Source of the DNA: an uncultured Bacteroidales bacterium
GTDB lineage: Bacteria > Bacteroidota > Bacteroidia > Bacteroidales > Paludibacteraceae
DNA length: 23,933 nucleotides
Direction: 5' to 3'
Assembly (NCBI GenBank): GCA_937892015.1
Contig: CALAUY010000013.1
Location: 1-23,933, forward strand
How positions within the stretch are numbered: position 1 is the stretch's first letter; each line of letters opens with the position of its first letter. The translations under genes were made by a program, and so were the position numbers. Positions 5,857 to 15,400 of this stretch are shown one piece after another. The notes beneath the pieces are model-generated. The model had not been told where the DNA came from. It ran no database searches and was given only the letters and a program-made list of their open reading frames with translations.

Positions 5857-8800
5857 TCATTCAACACGTGCTCCCGTTGCGGTGTACATCACACCATTGC
5901 GGATGATGTACAGTTGGCCGTTCTTGATAACTTTCGTTACTTGTTCTTCGCCATTCAGGTTATTGATTGCCGAATCTTCGAGCTTAACGCTTGCCGTCTT
6001 AGTGTTGAGGTTCACGGTGATGGTATATGTGCCCGGGTTCGCTGTTAAGCAGAGTTCGCCCACGGCCAGATCGTACGTGCCATCGTTAACCACGAGTTCG
6101 TTGTTGGTGGCTCCACCGAAACGATTGGCGTTGGTAAGGGTCCAATCATCGGTTTCAGGCTTAACCGTGATGAAAGCGAAATAGCTTGCACCCTCTTTGG
6201 TGAACTCGAACGTGCCCTCGAAGATGTTCTCGGCTTTCTGAGTCATCTCAATAGCTTCCGATGGTTTCCATCCCTGGTTGTCACCAATCTCGTACAGGTG
6301 TTCATATACCGTTACTTCGGGGTTCGGGTCGCCCAGCTTCGTGATGGTCAGGATGGCAGCTGTGTCTGCCGTGTTCGGGTCGATAACGAACGAGCAACTG
6401 TCGCCAAGGAACGGATTGCCAACCAGTACGGGACTTGCAATCCATCCCTGATCGAGAACCGTGGGCTCAATATTGCAGCCGTTACCGCCATAGATGTCGA
6501 GCAGTTTCCATGTACCATCAGCTTGCTCTTCGCACTCTTTCCAAGTCCAATCGCCACCATTCCACGGGTGTTTAATCTTGTAAACAACATTCGGATTGAG
6601 GTTGGTGATGGTCAAGACCTCGGCAAGAGTGGTCGCATTGGGATTGATCACAAACAGGCAAGAGTCGCCAGTGCTCGGATTGCCGACAAGAGTCGGTTGA
6701 GCAATCCACGTGGAGTCCATAATAGCGGGTTGAATGTTGCAACCCGTACCACCATAAACGTCAACAAGTTGCCATGTGCCGTCAGTCTGCTCTTCGCACT
6801 CTTTCCATGACCAATCATCGTCAAGACCGGTACCCCATGGGTGCTTAATCGAGTAAACAAGTGCAGGCTCTACATACGATGCCCAAACAACAGAATTGTA
6901 GCCATTGCCGGTTTTAGCCTCAACCCACGTGTCAACGATGTTGCCGACATGTCCACGCAAATCGAACAGAGCTGTCTGATTAAAGAGACTGTCGGTAGAA
7001 GCGTCATGACGAGAGAACGATACATAACGGAAAGCACCGGCAGGTGCGGTAAACTTAACCACTGAAGGATCCATGAGAAGCACTTCACCGACAATGTCCG
7101 TTGCTTCACCACCTGCATTGTAGAAATGAGCCACTTGTTTAGCTTTGTCGTTAGTCCAGAAGCCTACAACTGATTTTTCTGTATTAAGATAAAGCGGCTC
7201 GTCAGCCTCGAAGACGTAGTCGTCAAGAGCAACATCTGATTTACCATTGCAGTAGATGATAACTTCCGTTACGTACATGCGCTTGCTGGTGGTCTCAATC
7301 AAAATGGTCTCAACATCAGTATTGCCATCGAACACTTTAGTATAAGGCGTGATAACTTTGTTTCCGTATTGAGTTAAGTCAACCTCATCTCCCATAAATT
7401 TAGCAGCACCTTCATTTGCACTATACGCACTCGCGCGGAAAACAATAGAGTCAGGTCGAACTGCCGAAGCAAGATGGATGGTAAGTGTACCGACAGCACT
7501 TCCGGTACCAAACTTAATGCCGTAGCCATTACGTGCATTATAGAGTTTTGAGCAACCGGAAACGCTTTCTACCATACCACTCTCAAACTTGAAGATGGCG
7601 TCAACAGAACTTACAGCGTTGCTATTGTCACCATTGTTAAGTGTCATGTTATCTTTGAATACGAGATGAAGAGGCGCATTCGAGGTAAGTACTTGTGCCG
7701 CCGGAGCGGGGGTAACAAACGCATTGACCTCTTTGGCAAGCGGGAAAGCGTAGAAACGCTCGGAGGATGCCGAAGCTACGTACAGGTTGTTTGCTACATC
7801 GAAAGCCAAACCATCAATGTTGCCGCCAAGAATACCCGTCTCGATCAGTTTTGTGAGGACAGGTGCGCCAACTGAATCATATCCAATCGTGAAGACAACG
7901 GCACGTCTGTTGGAGCCGATGGCTACTAGGTCGTAAGTAGGATTGACAGCAACAACACCACGATAAGATGCGCCACCATCGGCGTTGCTCAACAACTCGG
8001 TATTAACAGAAGCGCTGATTTCGAAATCTTTCACGCCTTGAGCATTCATGTGTGCAAGACATGGATACGCGTCAATAGAGTAGCGATGCTCTGCAAACCA
8101 GAATCCGCCGCGTCCGTCGTAAGCGGCATCGCAGTCGGCGTTACCAAAACCAAGCACTTGGGTCTGGTCCAGACTAGCTACGGCCGAATCGACAGGGATG
8201 ACGTTCATCTGATATTTGTTGAGCGAACCGGCACCAACCGTCACACCTTCCATCGTATATAGTTCGTCACCCACAATTTCGACAGCATCCACAGTAGCCG
8301 ATGCGGCAAGTACCTGAACGAAATTAGCCGACGGGTTGGCCGGATCCATACGATAAACGCCCATAGTGGCAGCGTCGCGAGAAGCTACATACACGTAACC
8401 GTTAGCGTCAATAGCTGCACGTTTGAAGCCGAGACGACTGCTGCGAGTTCCGCCAAGACCACCGTCATAACCGGTAAGAGCAGCCGTGTCACCATTGGCG
8501 AATGTGAGGTCGGCGTTGTAGATGTAGAAACCACGAGTCTGCGCTTTGGTGGCATCCGAACCGCCATCACTTGCACCATCGGTACTCTCACTCACGTAGA
8601 TGCGACCGAAGAATGGCGACTCATAATTGTTGTCAACCACTACGTCTTGCGGCAGATAGTAGTTGTACATGCCGTCACCATTGCATGCGTCAACGAACTG
8701 AGTAGCATCACTTTCTGCCTTGATACCCCAAGCGTATTGTCCACCCGGGATGGTACTCAGGTTGATAGCAACGCTATGTGCACCTTTTGATAGCAATGCA

Positions 8801-9009
8801 GCGTCTTTCACCGGAACAGAAATGGGGTCTCCTACTGCCGGATACAGCAAAATGGAAAGACCGGTTGCATCAGTGTTCAGCACATACTCAAGAGTGGCAC
8901 TATCGCCCTGCTGAGTAGCTTTCAGGCCCGATGCATAGATGTTAAGATCTGCTGCGTACAGCGAAACTGCCGCAAACAGAGCCAACATGCAAGAGAAGAT
9001 TTTTTTCAT
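5857..9009 (-). CDS. Secreted multidomain protein with twin repeat, SusE/F-like module and conserved C-terminal tail
   Basis: This 1050-residue exported protein has a signal peptide at 1-19 (cleavage after SLYA). Residues about 130-425 contain repeated strand patterns such as GYVYVASRD (204-212) and NNLYVASASS (407-416), suggesting a beta-propeller. Residues 718-807 and 809-896 are a clear tandem duplication, each with an IKHPW start, a WxWKECEEQ motif and GCNI. Residues 903-1010 (YEIGDNQGWKPSEAIEM...) resemble starch-binding SusE/SusF-type modules, hinting at glycan contact. The last 30 residues (KVIKNGQLYIIRNGVMYTAT) are a tail type I associate with exported Bacteroidales proteins; it is not the classical type A T9SS domain. 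It has its own promoter and terminator, so it is monocistronic. I do not recognise a catalytic domain; function is unknown. Confidence 0.8.
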   Translation of the reverse strand: MKKIFSCMLALFAAVSLYAADLNIYASGLKATQQGDSATLEYVLNTDATGLSILLYPAVGDPISVPVKDAALLSKGAHSVAINLSTIPGGQYAWGIKAESDATQFVDACNGDGMYNYYLPQDVVVDNNYESPFFGRIYVSESTDGASDGGSDATKAQTRGFYIYNADLTFANGDTAALTGYDGGLGGTRSSRLGFKRAAIDANGYVYVASRDAATMGVYRMDPANPSANFVQVLAASATVDAVEIVGDELYTMEGVTVGAGSLNKYQMNVIPVDSAVASLDQTQVLGFGNADCDAAYDGRGGFWFAEHRYSIDAYPCLAHMNAQGVKDFEISASVNTELLSNADGGASYRGVVAVNPTYDLVAIGSNRRAVVFTIGYDSVGAPVLTKLIETGILGGNIDGLAFDVANNLYVASASSERFYAFPLAKEVNAFVTPAPAAQVLTSNAPLHLVFKDNMTLNNGDNSNAVSSVDAIFKFESGMVESVSGCSKLYNARNGYGIKFGTGSAVGTLTIHLASAVRPDSIVFRASAYSANEGAAKFMGDEVDLTQYGNKVITPYTKVFDGNTDVETILIETTSKRMYVTEVIIYCNGKSDVALDDYVFEADEPLYLNTEKSVVGFWTNDKAKQVAHFYNAGGEATDIVGEVLLMDPSVVKFTAPAGAFRYVSFSRHDASTDSLFNQTALFDLRGHVGNIVDTWVEAKTGNGYNSVVWASYVEPALVYSIKHPWGTGLDDDWSWKECEEQTDGTWQLVDVYGGTGCNIQPAIMDSTWIAQPTLVGNPSTGDSCLFVINPNATTLAEVLTITNLNPNVVYKIKHPWNGGDWTWKECEEQADGTWKLLDIYGGNGCNIEPTVLDQGWIASPVLVGNPFLGDSCSFVIDPNTADTAAILTITKLGDPNPEVTVYEHLYEIGDNQGWKPSEAIEMTQKAENIFEGTFEFTKEGASYFAFITVKPETDDWTLTNANRFGGATNNELVVNDGTYDLAVGELCLTANPGTYTITVNLNTKTASVKLEDSAINNLNGEEQVTKVIKNGQLYIIRNGVMYTATGARVE

Positions 9010-9070
9010 GTTGTTTGATTTTTAAGTTAAACGTTATGTTGTTTTACGCAATTTTGCACAAATTTCGCCG

Positions 9071-9102
9071 CAAAGTTACAAAGAATTTTTGAATTATGCA
9101 AA
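9071..9102 (-). promoter_or_regulatory. Bacteroides-type promoter of the 1050-residue secreted-protein gene
   Basis: Read on the minus strand, TTTG (9102-9099) is followed after 20 bp by TAACTTTG (9078-9071). The ATG at 9009 lies about 60 bp downstream. It is back to back with the promoter of the plus-strand gene at 9190, separated by A-rich DNA. Confidence 0.82.
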
Positions 9103-9139
9103 CTTTTTGGCAAAAAAAGTAAAAAAAAAGTGCAATCTC

Positions 9140-9170
9140 TTGCATATTTGAGAAAAAAGCAGTATCTTTG
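9140..9170 (+). promoter_or_regulatory. Bacteroides-type promoter of the GHL10 gene
   Basis: TTG (9140-9142) is followed after 20 bp by TATCTTTG (9163-9170). The ATG at 9190 is only about 12-14 bases past the expected transcription start, giving a very short leader. It excludes the longer open frame starting at 9130, whose start would lie upstream of the promoter. The whole element matches the promoter at 12191-12222 at 29 of 33 positions. Confidence 0.85.
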
Positions 9171-9189
9171 CACCCAAAATACCACTTTT

Positions 9190-10425
9190 ATGAGAACTTT
9201 TTGCAAATTTTTGGTTGTAATCATGTGCCTCACCTATTCTGTTGTAGTGAGCGCGCAAGAGATGCGGGGCGTATGGATTGCCACTGTGGCCAACATCGAT
9301 TGGCCGTCCAAACAGGCAATCGGAGATGCCGAGCTACAACAGCAAGAGATGCTCACGATGCTCGACACGCTCCAAGCACTCCATTTCAACATGATTGTCT
9401 TCCAAGTCCGCCCTACCGCTGATGCCCTCTTCCGCTCCCAGCTTGAGCCTGTCAGCAAATGGCTCGTCGGGCAACAGAACGCCATGTGGACCGGCAACGA
9501 CATGCCTTACGATCCTCTCGCTTTCACGTGCACAGAAGCGCATAAACGCGGTATCGAAGTGCATGTGTGGCTCAACCCCTACCGTGTCACGGGTGGTGGC
9601 ATGACCAAAGACGATCTTGCTCCCGAACATGTATTCTTCCAACACCCGGAATGGTTCGTCAAATACGGCAAGCAGTACTATTTCAACCCGGGACTGGACG
9701 AGGTACGCGAATGGCTCAACAACATTGTCGCTGACATCGTTGACCGATACGATATCGATGCCATCCATTTCGACGACTATTTCTACCCATACCGCGTTGC
9801 GGGCGAGGAGTTTCCCGATGCACAGACGTTTGCCGACCATCCGAGAGGTTTTAGCAATATCGACGACTGGCGACGCAACAACACCAACCTCGTCATTGCC
9901 GAGCTACACCAAACAATCAAGTCACGCAAACCTCACGTCGAGTTTGGTATCTCGCCTTTTGGCGTTTGGCGCAACTACCAAACCGACTCCATCCGTGGCA
10001 GTCGCACACAAGCCGGAGTACAGAACTACGACGACCTCTATGCCGACATCCTACTTTGGCTCCAAGAAGGTTGGATTGATTACGTTGCGCCGCAACTCTA
10101 CTGGGAGATAGGCAAGAAAGTGGCAGACTACGAGATACTCCTCAAGTGGTGGTCAGAGAACACTTTCGGTCGCAAACTGTATATCGGCGTTGCGCCTTAT
10201 CGCCTACAGACCAACCCCGACAAAGCGGCTAAAGCCACGGGGACGGCCAAAGCGTGGGGCGAACCCAACGAGATATGTCGGCAGATACGTCTGAACCGCA
10301 ACAACCCCAGCTGTCAAGGCTGCATCATGTACCCCATCCATTCGCTGATGGAGAACCCGCTCGGACTGAAAGACTCGCTCCGAAACGAACTGTTCCGCGA
10401 GTATGTGCCGACACCCAAAGATTAA
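9190..10425 (+). CDS. Secreted GHL10-type glycoside-hydrolase-like protein (DUF187/YngK family)
   Basis: This 411-residue protein has a signal peptide at 1-22 (ends VVVSA, then QEMRGVW), so it acts in the periplasm or at the surface. The family is a TIM-barrel related to glycoside hydrolases (PF02638). Characteristic segments are MRGVWIATVANIDWP (25-39), VHVWLNPYRV (124-133), YYFNPGLDEVREW (163-175), IDAIHFDDYFYPY (189-201) and ISPFGVWRN (254-262). The Asp pair in HFDDYF is in a likely catalytic strand end. Family members are predicted to act on peptidoglycan or other complex glycans, but the substrate here cannot be read from sequence. The start follows from promoter position and the signal peptide. 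recF follows closely, suggesting a shared transcript. Confidence 0.9.
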   Translation: MRTFCKFLVVIMCLTYSVVVSAQEMRGVWIATVANIDWPSKQAIGDAELQQQEMLTMLDTLQALHFNMIVFQVRPTADALFRSQLEPVSKWLVGQQNAMWTGNDMPYDPLAFTCTEAHKRGIEVHVWLNPYRVTGGGMTKDDLAPEHVFFQHPEWFVKYGKQYYFNPGLDEVREWLNNIVADIVDRYDIDAIHFDDYFYPYRVAGEEFPDAQTFADHPRGFSNIDDWRRNNTNLVIAELHQTIKSRKPHVEFGISPFGVWRNYQTDSIRGSRTQAGVQNYDDLYADILLWLQEGWIDYVAPQLYWEIGKKVADYEILLKWWSENTFGRKLYIGVAPYRLQTNPDKAAKATGTAKAWGEPNEICRQIRLNRNNPSCQGCIMYPIHSLMENPLGLKDSLRNELFREYVPTPKD

Positions 10426-10438
10426 CGTCATTGGTACA

Positions 10439-11569
10439 TTGATACTTCAGTCACTCTCAATATTGCACTTCAAGAACATCCGCGAGGCCAACCTCGTTTT
10501 CGCGGACAAAATCAACTGTTTTGTCGGACTCAATGGTCAGGGCAAAACCAACCTGCTCGATGCCATCTATCACCTCAGTTTCACCAAGTCGTTCCTCAAT
10601 AACCTCGACTCGCAGAACATCACTCACGGCGAAGATCTGGCACTCATACAAGGCACGTACGACAACGATGAGACTATCTCGTGCGGGCTCAAACGCGGGC
10701 AGAAAAAGCAGTTCCGACGTGGCAAGAAAGACTACAAACGTCTCATCGACCATATCGGGCTCATCCCGCTCGTCATGGTATCACCGCAAGACTCCGAGTT
10801 GATTACCGATGGGTCGGATGAGAGACGACGTTTCCTCGATGGTGTCATCTCGCAGCTCGACCGACCTTACCTCGACCATCTCACCCATTACAACGCCCTG
10901 CTCAAGCAGCGCAATGCCTTACTCAAGCAATGCGCCGAGCATGCGCCGAACGAGCCCGTACCCGCTACCGACGAGGAGAGTCTCTTCGAGATTCTTGAGA
11001 TTCAGATGTCCTCACATGCCGAGTATATCTTCCGCGAACGAACGGCGTTCATCGAGCATTTCGTGCCCGTCTTCCGAGACCTGTACGCCGAGATTGCCGG
11101 GCATGAAGAGAACGTCTCCCTTGCGTATGTCAGCCAACTGCAAGACCGCGACTTGGCCGACGCTTTCCGACGCACTCGCAGCCGTGACCTCATACTCGGC
11201 TGGACATCACAAGGCATCCACAAAGATGACCTGCCCATGAGGCTCGGCGACTACCCGCTCAAGCAGGTTGCCAGTCAAGGACAACAGAAAACGTTCCTGC
11301 TCGCACTCAAACTGGCGCAAGCCCTATACCTCTCGTCCGAGACGCTGAACGGCAAACGCTCTAACGACCATTGTCTGCTGTTGTTAGACGATATCTTCGA
11401 CAAACTCGATGCAACACGTGTCGAGCGCATCATCCGCCTGCTGCAGTCCGACCGGTTCGGACAGATTTTCATCACTGACACCGACCGACAACACCTCTCC
11501 GAACTACTCCCACAAGACAATCCCCACGCACGGCTCTTCACCGTACATAATGGTGAAGTGAACGGATAA
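10439..11569 (+). CDS. recF: DNA replication and repair protein RecF
   Basis: This 376-residue SMC-like ATPase helps load RecA at single-strand gaps with RecO and RecR. Walker A is GLNGQGKT (30-37), the signature region is SQGQQKTFLLALKLAQ (about 288-303) and Walker B is LLLLDDIFDKLD (about 323-334); the threonine-containing end strand FITDTDRQHL follows. I place the start at TTG 10439 because homology to the family N-terminus (ILQSLSILHFKNI) begins there, 13 bp after the GHL10 stop. An in-frame ATG at 10403 would add 12 residues and overlap the GHL10 gene by 23 bp. The dnaA, dnaN and gyrase neighbours common in other phyla are absent. Family assignment is firm; the start is less so. Confidence 0.93.
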   Translation: MILQSLSILHFKNIREANLVFADKINCFVGLNGQGKTNLLDAIYHLSFTKSFLNNLDSQNITHGEDLALIQGTYDNDETISCGLKRGQKKQFRRGKKDYKRLIDHIGLIPLVMVSPQDSELITDGSDERRRFLDGVISQLDRPYLDHLTHYNALLKQRNALLKQCAEHAPNEPVPATDEESLFEILEIQMSSHAEYIFRERTAFIEHFVPVFRDLYAEIAGHEENVSLAYVSQLQDRDLADAFRRTRSRDLILGWTSQGIHKDDLPMRLGDYPLKQVASQGQQKTFLLALKLAQALYLSSETLNGKRSNDHCLLLLDDIFDKLDATRVERIIRLLQSDRFGQIFITDTDRQHLSELLPQDNPHARLFTVHNGEVNG

Positions 11570-11601
11570 CAATCCTCAAGCCGTACGCCCCGAAAGCCGA
11601 T

Positions 11602-12147
11602 TCAGAACGTCAGGTCAAACGACACCTCCATCTGTTGAGGCTCTCCGTCAATGCTCCCCGGCGTCCAAGCAGGCATTGTCGGTAACCACTCCAGCACTGC
11701 CTCGCGGAGAATCTCCGACTCGCTTCGCTCGCCTTTCTGTTGACTGCTACCCATCACTGCTGTATGTGTGCCGTACTTAGTGCCGTGCACGTCGCGGTAG
11801 TTCTCCGTCTCCACCACCGTCGAATAGACAGTCGCCTCCAGCGTCACACGCTCCGGGTCCGGCACCACTACCTGACCATGCTCGTCAATGACACACTCTA
11901 CATGAATGCGAGCAGATGTGTCGTAATTAACACCTTTCGGACGCTTGAACGTCTTCTTAAAACACCGTTGCACCGCACGCTCCGTCCCTTTCGCATCCTT
12001 CCCAAAATACGGCTCTGTTCGCCCCTGCACGGTTTCTCCTTGTGCTGCTTCCTGTTCTGTCCGTCCCTGTGTGGTCTTTCCTTGTGCTGTCGGTGGCATC
12101 ATCATCGTCGTCAACATCAGCCCTGTCAAAATCAGTAGTCTTTTCAT
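11602..12147 (-). CDS. Small exported protein with a TonB C-terminal-like domain
   Basis: This 181-residue protein begins with an N-terminal hydrophobic stretch (about 3-22, rich in Met), either a signal peptide or an anchor. Residues 24-45 are low complexity with repeated QGRTE. From about 80 to the end the pattern follows the TonB C-terminal fold: RIHVECVIDEHGQVV (80-94), then an insert of about 40 polar residues, then EAVLEWLPTMPAWTPGSIDG (149-168) and EVSFDLTF at the end, matching the family pattern of a helix, PxWxPG, then a final strand. It lacks the proline-rich periplasm-spanning linker of true TonB, and no ExbB/ExbD genes are near. It may be a TonB-like partner or an unrelated protein reusing the fold. 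Convergent with recF, leaving 32 bp between the stops. Confidence 0.72.
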   Translation of the reverse strand: MKRLLILTGLMLTTMMMPPTAQGKTTQGRTEQEAAQGETVQGRTEPYFGKDAKGTERAVQRCFKKTFKRPKGVNYDTSARIHVECVIDEHGQVVVPDPERVTLEATVYSTVVETENYRDVHGTKYGTHTAVMGSSQQKGERSESEILREAVLEWLPTMPAWTPGSIDGEPQQMEVSFDLTF

Positions 12148-12190
12148 ATCTTTGTCTTTCTTATTTTTTTCGTTTTTTTGTTTCAGCCTG

Positions 12191-12222
12191 CAAAATTACT
12201 GCTTTTTTCTGATATATGCAAA
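12191..12222 (-). promoter_or_regulatory. Bacteroides-type promoter of the TonB-C-like gene
   Basis: On the minus strand TTTG (12222-12219) is followed after 20 bp by TAATTTTG (12198-12191). The ATG at 12147 is about 43 bp downstream. The spacer is largely identical to that of the promoter at 9140-9170, including the run AGAAAAAAGCAGTA. Confidence 0.85.
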
Positions 12223-12333
12223 TATTTTGGCAAAAAAAATGAGGTTTTAGAGTGATTTGTTATGGTTGAGACGGTTTTTGAGGTCTCCGCGAGCATGGTG
12301 GTGCATACTAAAAGACATGGTTATGCCAACGAA

Positions 12334-12361
12334 AGAGAGGCTCCCTAATGGAAGCCTCTCT
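12334..12361 (-). terminator. Terminator-like hairpin downstream of the giant adhesin gene
   Basis: AGAGAGGCT (12334-12342) and AGCCTCTCT (12353-12361) form a 9-bp perfect stem with a 10-nt loop. It lies about 50 bp past the stop of the minus-strand giant gene. On that strand only a short T run follows, so termination may be less efficient than at 5785-5829. Confidence 0.65.
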
Positions 12362-12411
12362 CGGAAGATATGTTGCGATTGAGTCGCTAAATGTGTCTAT
12401 CTGTCAGCCCT

Positions 12412-15400
12412 TTACTTGACAATCAGTTTGCCTTGATAGAGAGCCGAGCCGGAAGAGATGCGTACAGTGTATGCACCGGCAACAGGCAGACCCGGGATAG
12501 TCTGAGACGGAACATCGGACGTGTAAACGAGCTTACCGACAGCATCGTAGATGCGGCAAGAGTAGTCGGCACTCATGTCAACAGCGGTCAGAATGCGTAT
12601 ATCCTCGCCGATACGTACGGGGTTAGGCGCAATACTCAGTTCGCTTGCATTGATATTGCCGAGTGCATCTTTCGTCTCAACGACGTAGATGGTGACGTTG
12701 ACCATACCACATCCGAAGTCTTTCGAGCCATGGTAAACATAACCGGCCTGGTCAGTCTCAGGACAGAGCGTATCGTTGCCGAGCACGTACGGCAGGTCAG
12801 CCACCAAGACGGAGTCGATGTACGCCTCGCCCGAGGTCAACTGACGGAGCGTCAGATGTGCGCTCGTTACGCAACCGATGTCGCTGGTCACTACCACATC
12901 GTACTCGCCCGCTGTGGTCAGTCCACTGAAGAACTCGTCGGAGTACGAGCTACCCGTGCAGACTGCACCGTAGTAGTTGTACTTCTTCCCGTCACACATC
13001 GTGAGGTAGAGAGTCGTGATGGAGTCGCAACCGGTGACAACAGACGAGGTAGTGTCGCTGACGATGGTCGATTGATAATAGGTCTTACCGTGCCACGTGT
13101 AGGAGTCGTCGTTGCAGCCCACATGTAGCTCTTCGCGAACGGTCGGCAGCATCGTGATTTGGAGGACAACCATACTGTCGCAACCGAACTGACTGCCACC
13201 ATCGATACGATGACGGATAGTCTCTGACTTGGTGACGTTAACATCGAATCCGTATCCATTGTAGTGCTCACCCTCGCAGAGCGTGACAGGAATCTCGTTT
13301 CGTGCTGCGGGGTTGACCCATATTTGCTGGATAGTGAGCGACATCGTGCTGTCGGCTTTCATCTCGTAGCGCGAGGTGGCGTTCAGGCCGACATGGAGGT
13401 CTTCGTACAAAATGCTGAAGCCATGCTCGTTGAAACCATATCCCTCACATATACTATCGACGTAGAGGTTGTCGGGCTCGATAGCCACCAAGCTGATGTT
13501 ACCGAAATGGAAGTTGTTGTCGGCATTTGCCGTGGTCGATTCGCCGTAGAAACCAATCTTGACGGTGTGTCCGGCGTAGTTGGTCATGTTGATGTTGTAC
13601 GTCCGGCCGATGGTCGGCACTTCGTTATAGACGAACTGTCCGGAACCGCTGTTGTTCCACTCGACCACATCAGCAGCATCCCACGTCTGCCCGCCATCAA
13701 TGGAGACGGCAATCAAGAAGCGATCGTCAACGCCGGTGTACATCTCGTCATAACCGCTGTCGGAGTAGGGCACTAAACCGGCATCAACACTGAGAATCAA
13801 GCCCTGTCCTACGTTCGGCTCGAGGTCAATAGCGGGCGTAACCACCCAGTAGCTCCAGCTCGATCCGTATATATTGCCACGGAAGTGATTGGAAGCGATG
13901 ACATTGTCGGCACTGACGACAGACCATCCTCCGGTGTAGGGGTTCATCTCTTGCCCGGCAAAGACTTGGGACGCGGGTGTATTAGAGCGCATCCAATCGT
14001 CCGGAACGGAAGAGGTGAACTCAGGAGCGAACGGTACGCCATAACTGGTGACGAGGGTGATGGTACGTGACCAGTCTGACATGTCATCATCGCCGCAGAG
14101 CTGCCGTCCGCGTACGTAGTACGTAGAGGATGGCTGCAGACCGAAGATCGAGTACGACGATACGTCAGTGAGTACGACCGAGTCGATGAGTTGCGTGAAG
14201 TGGAGGTCAGATGCCACTTGGATTTCAGCAACGTTGTTGGTGTCGTTGACGAACGACCAAGCGAGGTCGGCCTTACTGAGCGACACACTCTCGACATGGA
14301 AGTTAACCAGACCCATACAGTTGGTGTTAACCACACTCACGCGTACATTATCGAGGTAGATATTCGCATCATTGTATCCGTAGTTACTCGTTCCCATGAA
14401 GTAGATGTTCACCGTGTCACCAATGTAAGCAAGGAGGTCGATGGTGAAATCATTCCATTCGCTGAGTCCATCAAGTCCGGAGTTGAGCAGAACGGTCTTG
14501 GTGGTGTCGCCTGCATGTGCTATAAGCACTTGTGCATCACCACCGGCCGGGTTCTTCAGCGAGAACGAGAGTTGTGCCGCAGAACTGATAAAGATGTCGG
14601 GGGTCTTCAGGTAGTTGGTGTTGCCCGAACTGTTCGAATACGACTCAAAGCGTACACAGTTCGTTCCGTCAGGACCGGTACCCGTACATCCGCCGTTCGA
14701 AGAACCGCTGTTGTAGCACCACTTGTATGTAGAGTAAGAAGTCGTACCCTCGTCGTTGCTCCAGCAACTTGGTATATCGCCGGAGGAAGAGAGGGTGTTG
14801 AAGTTCTCCGCGAACGGTAAGTTGACCACTCCGCAAGCGGTACTAAAGGTAGCCCTGCGTGCATCGCTCATGTCATCATCGGAACAGATAGAGCGAACAT
14901 ATACGGTATATGTCGCGGCACTGTTGAGTCCGGTGATGGTTGCCGAAGTGGTGTTGACCGTTGTGGCGTTGCTCCAGTTGAGCTCGGCATCAGATGGTAA
15001 GCAGACATATTCCCATTGCTGCTCGGCACCACCGGCAGTCCACGCCACAGACGCGCTGTTGAGGTCGGCACTGAGGACGGTTATGGTAGCGGGTCGAACG
15101 CACGCAGATGCACGCATAACGGTCAGGTCGTCCACATACACTTGTGAGTAGAACGAGCTGGAATAAGCGGCTTGGTCGATGACAGCCAACAGGACGATAC
15201 GATTGCCGTTACCGGTATAGGTGTTGAAAGCAACACTATAGTCGTCGTACGTGTCGGTCAGCGTAAGATCTTCGACGAGTTGGAACGTGCTCATGTCAAC
15301 ATCGCTGATGACACCCACAAGCAGGTGTTTATAGTAGCTGGAGTAGGAGCCCTCGTACGCCATAGCGGATAACTTGAGCTCAACGCCCTGCAATCCGACG

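Noticed and set aside
9130..9189. 20-residue N-terminal extension of the GHL10 protein
   Set aside because: The predicted promoter (9140-9170) lies downstream of that start, and the signal peptide begins at 9190.
12391..13128. 245-codon plus-strand open frame at the 3' end of the giant gene
   Set aside because: It is antisense to the T9SS sorting domain and GCDS repeats, with no promoter or family resemblance.
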